Below the pieces are notes generated by a model. The model had not been told where the DNA came from and made no database searches. It was given only the letters and a program-made list of their open reading frames with translations. Below are positions 13,421 to 25,411 of a stretch of 64,000 bases of DNA, piece after piece. The position numbers were made by a program, and so were the translations under genes. Origin of the DNA: Urophycis tenuis (Eukaryota; Chordata; Actinopteri; Gadiformes; Phycidae); contig JAXIVH010000008.1 in the NCBI GenBank assembly GCA_036785325.1, positions 10,480,965-10,544,964 on the forward strand, in the 5' to 3' direction. How positions within the stretch are numbered: position 1 is the first letter of the stretch; each line of letters begins with the position of its first letter.

Positions 13421-14228
13421 TTAATTTGTTTACGGGATTATAATCAAGCATTGATTCATATGGCCTATTTTACTGCTCCATCAGATGGGAGGGTAAAGTG
13501 CTGAAATTCATTCATCACTTCATCCATTTCACTTTTACCAGACCCCCTTGCCCACTGACTTTATCGTGACCCGCTCTTAAATTAATTTTCCCTGCAACCC
13601 AACCCATTTGTCTTCGACAAAGAGTTATCAAACACAAGTCAATGGCTGCACTCCAATCTCCCAGGCTGCTCATTATGCATTACCGGTTTTTATTGTTATT
13701 TTTGACTAAAAACCTTTTTCCTTTTAGCCACGTTCAACCAGTTACAGTCATATTTGTATTTGTTTTAAATCAGTCAGTGTTGATATGGAGGAAATCTCTT
13801 TTTTTAATATGGCTTTTTTTTTTTAAATTATCAATGAGATGTAGCCTGGCACATTTTACAATCCTATTTAAGTAGGGCTGAGGCTAGGGGTTTAGTGTGC
13901 CACAGTTTGGACTGGCTGCAAGCCTCAAAGTAAGGCTAGAGAAACCAAATCAAGTAGAAGTAGAAGAAGAAAAAAATCGCCACACGCCAAAGAAGTGTTG
14001 TGTCATATATTCAGTGTTCTGGAGTGAGTGTAGAGAAGAGTGCACAGCTCTCCTCATTAAATTATTGCAGTGGCGTTGGTTTTTCCACTTTAATGCTCGG
14101 AAGACACTGGCTTCCTCCGTGGAGAGATGGAACTTGGGGGCCACCGAGATGACTGTGTAGACCAATTTGTCTTACTTCTAGGGCAGGCAGTTTAAACCAC
14201 AGCACCCTCTTTTTGTGTCTTTCTCATT
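13421..14228. other. intronic unique sequence
   Basis: No gene recognised. Frames of 70-90 residues on both strands lack domains and overlap each other, so they are chance frames. Confidence 0.4.

Positions 14229-14229
<1 letters not shown>

Positions 14230-14270
<41 letters not shown>
14230..14270. repeat. (CT)n microsatellite
   Basis: A C-run leads into about 30 bases of CT. Confidence 0.9.
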
Positions 14271-14271
<1 letters not shown>

Positions 14272-14514
14272 GTATCTCAGTCTCTCATTCATTCTATATA
14301 TCTCCCTCTCATTCTCTGGTGACCTCTTGTCTTACATCTCGTTTTCTTAAGCTAGTCAGTATAAAACAAAATGTTCGTAAATGTTTCAACTATCTTCAAC
14401 TTAGTTACTCAGGTAGTTTGTAACTCCTTGAGTTGCGTTGTTTTTGCAAGTTCCAGCCTAACATCCAGGTTGCATAATAATTGCAAATGTTGACAAATGT
14501 ACTTTGAATTACTT

Positions 14515-14570
14515 TTAACGCTTTGGATAAAAGCGTCTGCTAAATGCCCTAATGTAATTGTAAATGTAAG
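14515..14570 (+). mobile_element. SINE 3' tail fragment
   Basis: CGCTTTGGATAAAAGCGTCT followed by GCTAAATG is the conserved 3' tail shared by several fish SINEs (V-SINE type, tail like L2 LINEs). Only the tail is recognisable; the tRNA-like head is absent. The same tail is in the copy at 55005-55157. Confidence 0.7.
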
Positions 14571-17500
14571 TTCATACTTTAATGTGAATATCAATGTTTT
14601 AAAATATTACAAAAGTAACTGACATTGCTCACGTACGGGCATTTCAAACTTGCCGGGGTAGTCTACATGTTAACATGTCATTTTGACTGAAATTCAGAAG
14701 GGCTTTTGGCACAACTTTTACGTCTGTACAGCCAAAGGAAGTCACGTAGCACAGATGATGTCAACACATGACCCACAGTCAAAATGGCAAAACGCGCAGG
14801 GTTCTCCTGCATCTGTTATCACATCTGCCCGTATTTTAGTGGTTGAGCAGCGTTAATTTCTTGCCAAAGAGTTTTAGCTTTGATCTTCTTCGTACATCCC
14901 TGTAGCTGCCTTCCTATAGCAGAGAAATCGGATTACTCCCATCTTTTGTACTATTCAGACACGGCATGACAGCGCACAGCTTGTAGCTTCAGGGCCTAAT
15001 AGCTGTCATCTTGCTGACAGGTGTTTGTCAGTGAAGAGATCGTTGTAAATCTGAGCTCATCTCAGCCAACTCTTTGAGGTAAAAAAACGTGCATTTCATC
15101 GATGATTTCATGAAAAGAAAAATCTACAGGAATCACAAACGTGACACCCATGTTGAGTCAATAATCCAGTCAGTAATGCGTCTGTGAATTATCCAGTGTC
15201 CATTGGTTGGAGTCATATTCAGATATTCAGAATTTGAATGCATCATCTTTCTAAAGAAGTTGATGACGAGGAGGCCTGGTCCTTTGCGTTCAGATGAAGA
15301 CAAATGTATTTCAGGGTTCCTATGCAGCCTCTGACCTTCTGTCTTGTTTTACACCAGGATATCTTGCTCCTCGAACCAGATGTTCAACAGATGGGCGTTG
15401 CTAATATTACCCCCGGGGTGAACTGCAGAGAGTTGCACTCTTTGCGTCTCACTCCTCGTGTGATTTGATCATTCCTCCATTTTACCTTCCCAGCACCAGT
15501 CTTCCTGTCTCATGAAATCTTTCAAAATGTGTGTTCGTGTTCCCTATCCCTTAACCATGAACTCACCTTTTTATTATGCCGCTTATCTGTTTTACAGACA
15601 TTTCTCTGAAATGCTCTAACCTTAAGGGGGGGTGTGTGGGGGGGTGGGGGGGGGGTGGGGGGTGGGAGTAAGCGAGCGTGTGAGGGGGGAGATTTTCTCT
15701 CTCCGGCGGTTCAGTCCGAGGGCCTTCTCCCATCGTTCCTCACCGTTAGACAAGCGTCTGTGTTCCACATGAAACCCTTTTGGATTTATGCCGCAACTGC
15801 GGCCATCTTTCTTCTGTTAATCACCCCGGGCCGGGCGCTGTGGCTCGTCGTGTCCCCCAGGTCGATGGATGACCCGCGGGGGAAATCGAATGGAAAGCAT
15901 CCAAGCTTGACACTCCAGAAAGTACCTTTCTGCATGGTGCCATGCTGAGCGAAATAATAGGAAGGGGAGCCAGTTCACTATTTACTGCTGGGTTCCAGAT
16001 TCTGATGGAAAAAGTGCATTATCTACCCATTCATCAATTGTATGGGGCGGAATAGAAAGATGCCTTATTACATATATCTTAAAATAATATTTTGTCCATA
16101 AATGTGCACCGTGGGGATCTTATTGTTTGATCATATGCTTGAATTGTGGTTGCAATCTGTGGCTATATATTGAAATCGGTATGAGTTTTTTTTAATAAAC
16201 ATGTCAATCTTAATTCCAAGACTCCCTGCAAGACACTTTCAACTTGCACCTGTGACTTGAGAAAGAAGTTTGAATGTGTTATCACACTAAATTACAACAA
16301 CATTCCCTATGGAAAGTCTGTATTTTCTGTGAATGGCACACACAGGCACAAACGTATGAATCCAAATACTATTGTATTTATGGCACCAGGACCTGTTTCG
16401 AAACCCAAAAAGCCTTGACCTACTCTTATGGCAGTGATACTCATTTGTAAAGCTCAATAGAAAAGTCTTTGAAGAGTCTTTTCTGTGCTTACCAAGCGAG
16501 CTGTTGCACCGTGGTTCAGTTTTCCATTTTAGCTATCTGGCTTTCTTTCTTTTAGTCTTTCAGTTGGAGTAAAACCAATCCAGATGTTAGTTACATGTTT
16601 TCCCAATGACTAAATTTGTGGAAATTATTATAATATTTTAGCAGCATTTCTGGTAAGTCATACAAAGTAAAGTACATGTTGTAGTACATGTAGTGACAGT
16701 AGAAGTGATCTTTCTTGCCTTGTTAATGAAGTCCAACCGTACAGTCAGACCAAAGACCTCCTCCAATTTCTGGGAAACCTCTCCCACCATCTGCTGTTAT
16801 GATGACCTATTGCCCTGTTGCTGTAAATATGTTGCTTCATGCTGCCCCTCTCTGTTGGCATCATGGCGTTGATAATTAGATGGTTTTGGAATCAACAGAA
16901 ATGTCTAAAAAAGTCTAAAGAAAAAATCAACTGCTCTATAATATTGAGCTGTGTATCAGACAAGTTCACATGTTAGCTGCGTTTTCTGTCCTCTTTCTAG
17001 CTCTTTATTCACCCTTCCCAGGCCTCACGATGATACAAGCATACTTTATGTTCTGCCGCTGTTCTACGTCACAATCCTCCTGCTCAATTGTCTTGCTGTC
17101 TTGCTGTCTACATGTGTTGTTTTACATTTAAACAAGAGCTAAATGAAAATGTTTACCATACAGCATCTAGTGTCTTGTGTTACCGTACTGCAGAAGTCTG
17201 CTCACATTGTCATGTGTGCTCTGCCAGTCATTCTAATGGCCACAGCTGCGTCGACGCAGTGTCACGCAGTATGATTCAGTCAATGGTTAAGCCCTGCCGT
17301 ACACTTGTGCACTTGTGCTGAACGTAGCACCCGCATGCATATTCATCACCAGCCATACCCGGTATTACCGGTGGCCTGGCAAACATCTCGTCATCTCCTC
17401 CGATCGCTGCAGATGACAGTTAGCATTGTCTCCAGCAGCATGTCAGCTCACCTTCACATGTCACACCCTTTGTTCGCTCGCAGAATGGAATTGTCTCAAG

Positions 17501-18515
17501 ATGTAGAGTGATAATTGATGAATTAATAATAGTGAATGGGGCTTGGGGCACATCTGCCGCAGTGTCATTTGTGAATTTCAACAGCCAAGAAAGTGCCAAT
17601 TTTTCCACTACTTTATTTTCCTCATTTTCATTGCTCACTATCAGCATGGCATCCAAAAAAGGAAGTCCATTATCTGAATTTTACAGTTAGCATGTTCACG
17701 TATTTGTTAAATAATCCTACGAGGAACACTGTTTAATGCTTCAAGTCGAGGAAGTGGCCCTCAGATTGTGCAGAGATTTCAGAGTACCTTTCAGCAATCC
17801 TTTTAAGAGCTGATTGCTTTGTGTTTGTGTCAAAGGTGTTAGTTTGCTTTCTATCTCTGCCTTTCCTTCCTTTCGTCCCTGCCGTTGCTATTTCATTGCA
17901 TTGCATACACTGCATACACACTTCATATGCATTGAGGGTTGCTTAAGACACTTCAGTAAACGTAATATGAATTAACCTTTTTATGGTGTCATCTTAAAAG
18001 TCGACTTTGAGAAATGTGGGCTCTTTCAGTAGTAGATTATGAAAATTCCCCTGTCTGAATGTAATGATAATTAACAGCATCTCCTTTTTTTCAAAGTAAT
18101 TATAAAGACCCAAGCTGGCTGTAAATATACTGGCATTGATATCACTGCACTTGCATTTGGTTAGAGAAGATAATAAAAGGTTGTGAACCGTGTCATGGTC
18201 TGCATTCATACTGCAAACGACGGTTGGTTAGAAGGAAGCACTTTTTCATGTCCATTGGTCAGTCTCTGGGTATAAACAGATATATCATCAGGATAACAAC
18301 TATAAACAGATTGCACAGATCCTGTTTCATGCATTATCTGAAATCAAGTCGTTACTTTGATGATGTTATTGTGCAGACACTAAAAAGGGACTGCCACAAT
18401 GAACTTGAAAATGTAATTCCACGCGAAGAATAACTTGTGCATCGGAATGCCTGTGATCATTGAGTTAAATTCAGTTGAGGCTGCCTGATAGTTTAGAAGC
18501 AGTAGAAGAAGAAGC
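14571..18515. other. intronic unique sequence
   Basis: About 4 kb with little repeat content apart from a G-rich stretch at about 15627-15665. No exon of ptprg or another gene was recognised. Frames at 15634-15948 and 16951-17511 lack domain signs. Some parts (17500-17650) are repeat-free and could hold regulatory sequence. Confidence 0.4.
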
Positions 18516-18672
18516 AGGGCATTTAGCAGACCCTTTTCTCCAAAGTGACATACACTCATGTACAAAGTACATTTGTGGGGTTCGACATGTGGACAGTTGG
18601 AGGTGGGGATCGAAGCGCCTACTCTCTGGTTAGTGGACAAGCCGCTCCAACCACTGAGCTATGCCGCCCAAT
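18516..18672 (-). mobile_element. tRNA-derived SINE, minus strand
   Basis: On the minus strand the head reads GGGCGGCATAGCTCAGTGGT (A-box region) and then GCGCTTCGATCCCC (B-box-like). The other end, GGCATTTAGCAGACCCTTTT on plus, is the complement of the GCTAAATGCC tail word of fish V-SINEs. Head and tail are about 155 bp apart, right for a short SINE. No clear target duplication. Confidence 0.72.
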
Positions 18673-20100
18673 TTACAGCTGGACAGCAATAAGGGGAGAC
18701 AAACGTAACAATTGGAAAGCTAGGCTCACTTTTATCTCTATGAGAGTTTATTTGCATTTTTAATTGCAAATATCTCAAAAAGTATAAAGTTTACAAAAAA
18801 TTAAAAATACATAGCGCAGCCATACTGAAGTAGACCTTTGTAATACAGTTTGAATGAAATATCGAGGTTCAGTCGCTTAGCTTCCATTAATTGCACATTT
18901 TCTGTGAAGAATAATATCATGACGAAAAGCGCTATCTAGATTGTGCATTCCTATGCACAATAATTATCCAGAACATACATCTTGCTGTCTTAAGGCATGG
19001 TTGGTAAAAGGGGAATTCACTTGCATTCAATACCGTTAGGATTTATAAGAACCATGCTTTTGATTAAAAAAAAAATACAATTTTGTTCTCCACTAGTTTG
19101 GCTGTGCATAAAACGATTATGTGTATAAACAAAGCGTTGCCTACTTACATCGCACTGTTTCCTCATGCCTACCCCATGTTCTTTCATCTCCTTGCATTTA
19201 TTTCCCCATCCGTTCTGATGTGAGTGGGCATTCAACAACCCATGCACTCATGTGACAATGTGGATTTGGAGAATATACATTTTTGGAAGCCGCTGTGTCC
19301 GTGCGCGTTGGGTGGGACGTGTGTTGAATATGCAAACCCATGTGTGTGTCTTGATTCAGGAATGCAAGAGAATCAAAATGAATTCCTTTAAAACCTCACA
19401 CATATTGAATATATTATATTTTCTCCACCTGCCCCTTCTGCTACTAAAGCATTTAGAGTTGTTGATTTTTTCATGTGTAATGGAAGCCAGCATGTGGTGG
19501 CTGATAGTTTACCGGTGTGAACCTCAAATGCAATAAAAATGTGCCTCTTTTTTCTGCAAGATACACATATTGCCTTCACTAAATATAATGCATGCATATC
19601 CCATAGTATAAGAGTTCAAACAAAAAGCTAAATCTAACAATGTAGTCGCTATCTAATGATGCTGCCATTTGAAAGAGAGTTGTTTTCCTGTGTTACAAAG
19701 AACACTATTTTTGCAGCTGTCTCGCTACAGCATAGCTCTCCGAGGTAGATAGGTAGGTAGATAGACATGTTCGTAACAATAAGAGCACAAATGGAAGGAC
19801 TATATACATTTGTGGGACTCACACTATATATAAATACAAAAAGGAAGACTTTAACAGACAAAGGATGACATTCAGCAGTTAGTGACGGCAGAGAGGCGAG
19901 CGTTGCGTGGAGGCTAAAGATAATGGATGTGAATTGGATTAAATGGGCTGGGTGGAGAGACATTAGCAGTTGGGTCAGAGCCTCTATTGTAGTGTGAGTC
20001 ACTTCCCCGCGTCTAATCTCACTAATTAGCCTCTCGTTGCAGTCAGACAGAGTCAGACACCCCCTACCAGCCCACCTTCATCTGTCCCATATAGAAGAAT
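18673..20100. other. intronic unique sequence
   Basis: AT-rich, no recognised gene or element. Confidence 0.4.
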
Positions 20101-20103
20101 GAT

Positions 20104-20180
<77 letters not shown>

Positions 20181-20200
20181 ATGTGTGTGTGTGTGTGAAG
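20104..20200. repeat. (TG)n microsatellite
   Basis: About 95 bases of TG with a single CATG interruption. Confidence 0.95.
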
Positions 20201-22190
20201 AGGTGTGTGATTGTTTACTGCGAGAGTGGCTTGTACGCCTCCCTGTAGGACTGTTTTTGTGTTTGTTTGTTTGTTTGTGTTGTGGAGGATTTGCTGTTGC
20301 CCAGTTACAGCTGTGCTGGTGAGGTCAGTGGCCAGATGGACAGATACTTATTCATCATTCATTATTTATTTTAATGGTCCGGAACCACAACTCTTTGAAT
20401 TTGTAGATTGTACAATGCACAACGTACATTTCTGAAAGATGTTCTTTATGTTTTATGAAATCGAGAGCAGATAACAACATCCCTGGATGCGGTCAATGAG
20501 TGCAGTGATGTTTCTCAGATGCCCTGGTGACAGGGCCTAAGTCATACCCCCTGGAGCTGAAAGCTAACAAATGGAAGTATAAAACAAAATGTAACAAAAT
20601 TATATACTGTATGCTGCATTGTATGTATTGGAAATACAGAGTAACGCATACCACTCCTCATCGTGATCATCATTCGAGGCAGGAATCTGCAGGGTTGAAT
20701 CCCGAAGCCTGTGTTGAAAACAAAAGTCCAGTTTTATTGAGGAGTGGGAATACAAGACACCCCAAAGCTTACTTTCAGCCTAAGACAATCGCAAGAGCGT
20801 GTCTCCCTGCTGCGAACAGGGATGGCCGTTCTCCAGAGAGTGGGGGCAGCTCAGGAAAGGGCTGAGCTTCCTGCGTGGTTTGACAGGCCCTGTGATGTCA
20901 CCGCAGCCAGCCAGCCATGACGGGAATGCTAATGGAGCACCCTCTGATCCCGCGCGTACCAAGCTGTGTTATTATGCAACAGGCAAACCGCGAGTCTGAG
21001 TCCTCTGCTCACAGCGAAGGGGAGGCTGAGATAAAGGCGGACAAGTACATTGGTTTTGGGTTTTATTTTGTATGGGTTGCCATCTACTTGCTTACGTTCA
21101 CCGTAACGTGAAATGAAGTCCTCAATAATTCTTTGCTTTTCAAAATGCAGAGAAACTGAATAACCAATACTTTCTTTTGCAAATCATCAGTAGAATTTGG
21201 GCAAAGCTTATCATCACCAAACCCCACCCACCCTGTGACCCTCATGTTTTTTTTGTTCTACCAATATAAACAACATTTTTTGGAATTGGTTTGAGGGTGG
21301 GTGGGTGTGCGTGTGTCATGGATGAAATGGGGTTTTGAGTCAATGCCAACTGATAACCTATTCCAAATGGATTTGTAATAGCCCTCCATAGGGGTGGTGA
21401 GCGCTTTGGATGCTATGACACCAATTTGAATGCAGATTTGAAATGTGGCCAAGGGACTTGGCTCTGGGTAATAGCATGAAAGGCCTTTGCTCGCGTGAGC
21501 CTGCAGATTTGTGCTGGAGCGTGCGACCACGGCGCCATGTATTCCTAACCGATGGGTGAGCGACAATTATTCCAAGTGTGCATAAAGGTGTGTATGTTTA
21601 TTTTGTGTGAGGCTGTGCATGTGTGCGACTATATTCAATATTTAACATTTCTAATTGCGCGTGTTTTTGGTCTTTGTGTTTGTGTAGACGATATTGTGTG
21701 ATGTCTGCGCCTTTTTTGTGCAAACAAACATGCACATTATACAATGAGTGAGACATAAGTAGCCTACTTGCAAACAGAGGCAACCTTTTGCTTTATTCCT
21801 CAGCGTAGCGCACCACATGTTGGCCGACTGTATTTAGCTAGTTAGCAACACATGTATGTTTCACCCACCCTGCTGGGTGCAGGGCAGTTGGGCTGGATGT
21901 TCAGTGTAAAAGCAGCAGCATGGAGAGAAAACCACTAACAGCTTGAGCCGGCCTGGGGACAACAGAACAAAACTAAAAAAAAAAAAAAGCAACTACTCCA
22001 TGGCTTTTGGCTCAACACAGATGAAGCTTATGGAAGAGAATACAAAAAAAAACCAAAACAGATTTCCGCCTCTCTCCCCTGCGCTCCTCATTTTCCCTCC
22101 TTCACTGCGGTTCTATGAGAGTGGCTCACTAGCTTCCAGATCGTATTGATCCCAAAATAACATCAAAGGAGGCTGGCTGACTGACTTAAG
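20201..22190. other. intronic unique sequence
   Basis: No exon recognised. Frames of up to 112 residues on both strands lack domain features and look like chance. Confidence 0.4.
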
Positions 22191-22194
22191 ATGT

Positions 22195-22290
22195 ACTGCT
22201 GGAGAGAGGAGGAGGGGGAGGAGGAGGAGGGGGAGGAGGAGGAGGCGGAGGAGGAGGAGGGTGTGTTAAGAAGGGGGGGGGGGGGGGGGG
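22195..22290. repeat. GGA-rich tract plus poly-G run
   Basis: GGA/GAG repeats (22197-22262) followed by 18 G (22273-22290), all purine on the plus strand. Confidence 0.9.
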
Positions 22291-23235
22291 CAAGAGACGG
22301 AAGCAAGGAAGGAAGGACACAGACTAGTCAATGGGGAAAGCATGATGAGGGAGGAGCCAAGGTCTGCCTACAGAAGAGAGGGACTTAACTCTGGCAGAGA
22401 GCTGCTGTGTGCGTTGAATGACGGTCTTGACTTGACATGACTATACCAAACCGTTACATAACTATCAATAAAGGAATTGGGCATGTCCTCTTTATTGTGG
22501 TGACCGTGACGTTGGAACTACAGCTTCATACAAGTGCATGTAGAACATGTTTGTTGTGTTTGTTGTTTGTTGTTGTCTCGTTTTAGTTTAGCCTCCTTCA
22601 CCCTCCTTTTTTTTTTAAACTAGCCAGTACGTCTACGGCCTCTTTAATAGGTTTTTAGTTGTTTTAAAACAAAGCTGCAGTTTTCCATTTAATTAAAGGC
22701 ATATTGATATTGAGAGATGCTGCACAAATTAGCTTGCATGTGCATTTTGCACACGCACACAAATGCATTAGTTCACATTAGCGGCAGTTGTGAAAAATGG
22801 CAATAAAGCAAGCATTATACACTGTTGTTGTGGAGATTGTGTTGCAGACACTGCTGTCTGAAGGGAACTTTTAATGTGGAATATGCCTTTAGTCAGACAG
22901 CACTTAGGGAGCTTATTGATCGGGTGGCAGAAAGCAAGTCAGACGAGATGGGTGTCAGAGCCTGGGGGAGATCAGGCGAGAGAGCCACCATGAGAGGTGG
23001 AAGAAATGAGTACAGAATATTATAATAGACACGCCCCCCCAAGTGCCACAATTAAATCTTGCAAAAGCTTTTCTCCTTCCCCTATAGCTGGACCCTATAG
23101 TGCTGACTGCTGGGGGATAGGCTACAGGGACATAGTCAGGAGCGCTGTGGGCCGCTGTGTCCTTTGGCTCAACGATGCAGACGATGTGAAGATGTGCGGG
23201 CCGACCGTGGTGCTAGTTTGCTAGTGCGAGTTTGC
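22291..23235. other. intronic unique sequence
   Basis: No exon or recognised element between the GGA tract and the minisatellite. Confidence 0.4.
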
Positions 23236-23762
23236 TGGTGGTGTATAGTGTGCCGGTGTGTAGTGTGCTGGTGTACAGTGTGCTGGTGTATACTGTGGTG
23301 GTGTATAGGGTGGTGGTGTACAATGTGATGGTGTATAGGGTGGTGGTGTACAGGGTGGTGGTGTACAGTATGGTGGTGTATAGGGTGGTGGTGTACAATG
23401 TGATGGTGTATAGGGTGGTGGTGTACAGGGTGGTGGTGTACAGTATGGTGGTGTATAGGGTGGTGGCGTACAGGGTGGTGGTGTACAGTGTGGTGGTGTA
23501 CAGTGTGGTGGTGTATAGGGTGGTGGTGTACAGGGTGGTGGTGTACAGTGTGGTGGTGTATAGGGTGGTGGTGTATAGGGTGGTGGTGTACAGTGTGGTG
23601 GTGTACAGGGTGGTGGTGTATAGGGTGGTGGTGTACAGTGTGGTGGTGTACAGGGTGGTGGTGTACAGTGTGGTGGTGTACAGGGTGGTGGTGTACAGTG
23701 TGGTGGTGTACAGTGTGCTGGTGTACAGGGTGTCGGTGTACAGGGTGGTGGTGTATAGGGTG
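23236..23762. repeat. 15-bp minisatellite, about 35 copies
   Basis: Tandem unit close to TGGTGGTGTACAGGG, with TATAGGG, CAGTG and CAATG variants. Because 15 is divisible by 3 and the unit has few stop words, frames stay open for 180-210 residues on both strands; these are not genes. The array is interrupted at its right end by a hAT insertion, and a unit fragment (ATAGGGTGGTGG) continues at 24422. Confidence 0.93.
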
Positions 23763-24429
23763 TAGTAACGCACGATATAAACAATATACGATATAAACGA
23801 TAACAAATGGCATACGATAGAGGTTTTAATAATAGGCTCTATCGCTATATTTTATTTTTACTGCTATTTTTACTACTATTTTACTAATTACTACTATTTT
23901 TACTACTTGTATCGTCTTTTTTTATCTTTATCTCTTATCTGTAGGTATGTTTACTTTAGTTCACTCATTTTCAAAAGTTACTACTTACAATAGGAAGAGC
24001 CCACAATGGTAGAGAGACGCGGCTTTAAAGCCATGATCAGAGCTATTGATCCACGATATGAGGTGCCGAGCCGCAAATACTTTACAGAAACAGAGATGGC
24101 AAAATTGTATGCCGAGCTCCGCGAAAAGGTTGAAAAAGAGCCGTGTGACTTGAAATACTTTGCCACTACAACGGAACCTGTGGTCGAGCCGTACCATGGA
24201 GCCTTTCCTCAGCCTGACCATTCACTATATAACTATATAACTATATTCCTTAGGGTCTATGTAACCTGTTCTGAAATGGTATATAACTATATTCCTTAGG
24301 GTCTATGTAACCTGTTCTGAAATGGTTCTATTATAATTTCCATATCGTGATATGTATCATTATCGCAAGAGACTGCAATGTATATCGCAATATGGATTTC
24401 AGGCCATATCGCCCATCCCTAATAGGGTG
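23755..24429. mobile_element. hAT-type transposon relic with 8-bp target duplication
   Basis: The body spans 23763-24421 (659 bp). ATAGGGTG, a word from the minisatellite, occurs directly before (23755-23762) and after (24422-24429), giving the 8-bp duplication typical of hAT. The right end is CCATATCGCCCATCCCTA. Its complement starts TAGGGATGGGCGATAT, and the left end starts TAGTAACGCACGATAT, a diverged terminal repeat of hAT form (YARNG). The interior holds an ATTTTTACTACT-type AT stretch, a transposase remnant and a perfect 46-bp tandem duplication (24234-24325). Too short to be autonomous. Confidence 0.85.
24006..24200 (+). pseudogene. hAT transposase fragment
   Basis: An open frame begins with Met-Val-Glu-Arg-Arg-Gly-Phe and contains LDPRYE-like IDPRYEVPSRKYF, then a helix rich in Glu/Lys (ELREKVEKE). 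The words (V)E(R)xGFxxxxxxxDPRYxxPSRxxF are characteristic of the N-terminal-to-middle part of hAT transposases of the ZBED/Ac type, just after the BED finger. Only about 60 residues remain; the DDE catalytic residues and the dimerisation domain are absent. After about 24200 the frame runs into AT-rich repeat. It lies inside the hAT ends, so it is a remnant of the parent element's gene. Confidence 0.8.
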
Positions 24430-24635
24430 GTGGATTTGCAGGTTGGAATCATCATCAATAATTATTTCTTATGGCATTAAATAAATGAAATTGTATTTTT
24501 CTATTTAGTTCAAAACAGTTACGTTTAGGTTGAATTTCTGATTAGGAGTGGTCAAGTTACAGATATTGTGGTTTGAGGTTGGAGGATTTTGTACCACTTA
24601 GATCAAACAATTTTATAAAAAGTTAGAAGTAAAAA

Positions 24636-24666
24636 AACTGCAAGCTTGTTTCACAAGCTTGCAGTT
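24636..24666. repeat. perfect hairpin, 13-bp arms, 5-nt loop
   Basis: AACTGCAAGCTTG (24636-24648), loop TTTCA, then the exact complement CAAGCTTGCAGTT (24654-24666). No similar copy elsewhere in the window. Confidence 0.85.
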
Positions 24667-24714
24667 GGGTTGTGCTCGGTTGCAGAAAGTATTAAGCAGT
24701 AGCAGTAGGAATAA

Positions 24715-24724
24715 TAGTAGTAGT

Positions 24725-24769
<45 letters not shown>

Positions 24770-24775
24770 ATAGTA
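24715..24775. repeat. (TAG)n trinucleotide repeat
   Basis: About 55 bases of GTA/TAG repeat with imperfect continuation to about 24850. Confidence 0.9.
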
Positions 24776-25091
24776 AGATTAGCAGCAGTAGAACCACTAG
24801 TGGTAGTAGCAGTAGCAGTAATAATAGAAGTACAGAATAGGAGTAACAGTAGTTGTACACAGGCACAACATGTAAATCAAGACAATATCACAACGACTTT
24901 ACATCTCCTTGTGCCCTGGTGCTCATATCCATCACTGCATGTGCACTACATGGAATACAACCACAAAAAAAAGCCTCTTAATCGATATAAATGGAGACTG
25001 AGTGAGGAGCTGTGTTCGTGCTGACCATAACTTCTGCTAATGGCTCGTGGTTGGACGATGCTGTGAACCCACCGGCCCCTGTCTGGTCACA

Positions 25092-25092
<1 letters not shown>

Positions 25093-25132
<40 letters not shown>

Positions 25133-25218
25133 CACACACACACACACACACATACTACACACACTACACACCCACACCCACACACGCACACACACATACT
25201 ACACACACACACACGCAC

Positions 25219-25261
<43 letters not shown>

Positions 25262-25270
25262 TGCGCACGT
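25093..25270. repeat. (CA)n compound microsatellite
   Basis: CA tract with CTACACA, CCACAC and CGCACA interruptions. A C-run of 16 follows at 25396-25411. Confidence 0.93.
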
Positions 25271-25411
25271 AAGGATGATAAATCAAGCGTAGAACAGCCG
25301 CCTAATAGATGCTCGTTGGATTTCTGAACCGTTCTTTGGCATTGGGACGGCAAGCCATAAATAGCAACCGTAACCCTCTTTGACAAATGGCCTCACCCCC
25401 CCCCCCCCCCC

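Noticed and set aside
23236..23765. Regular short-period array as a CRISPR-like structure
   Set aside because: No distinct spacers; a plain 15-bp minisatellite in vertebrate DNA.
23169..23813. Open frames of 180-214 residues on both strands (His/Pro-, Thr/Leu- and Val/Tyr-rich)
   Set aside because: They are translations of the 15-bp minisatellite, whose length is divisible by three; open on both strands, with no splice or domain signs.
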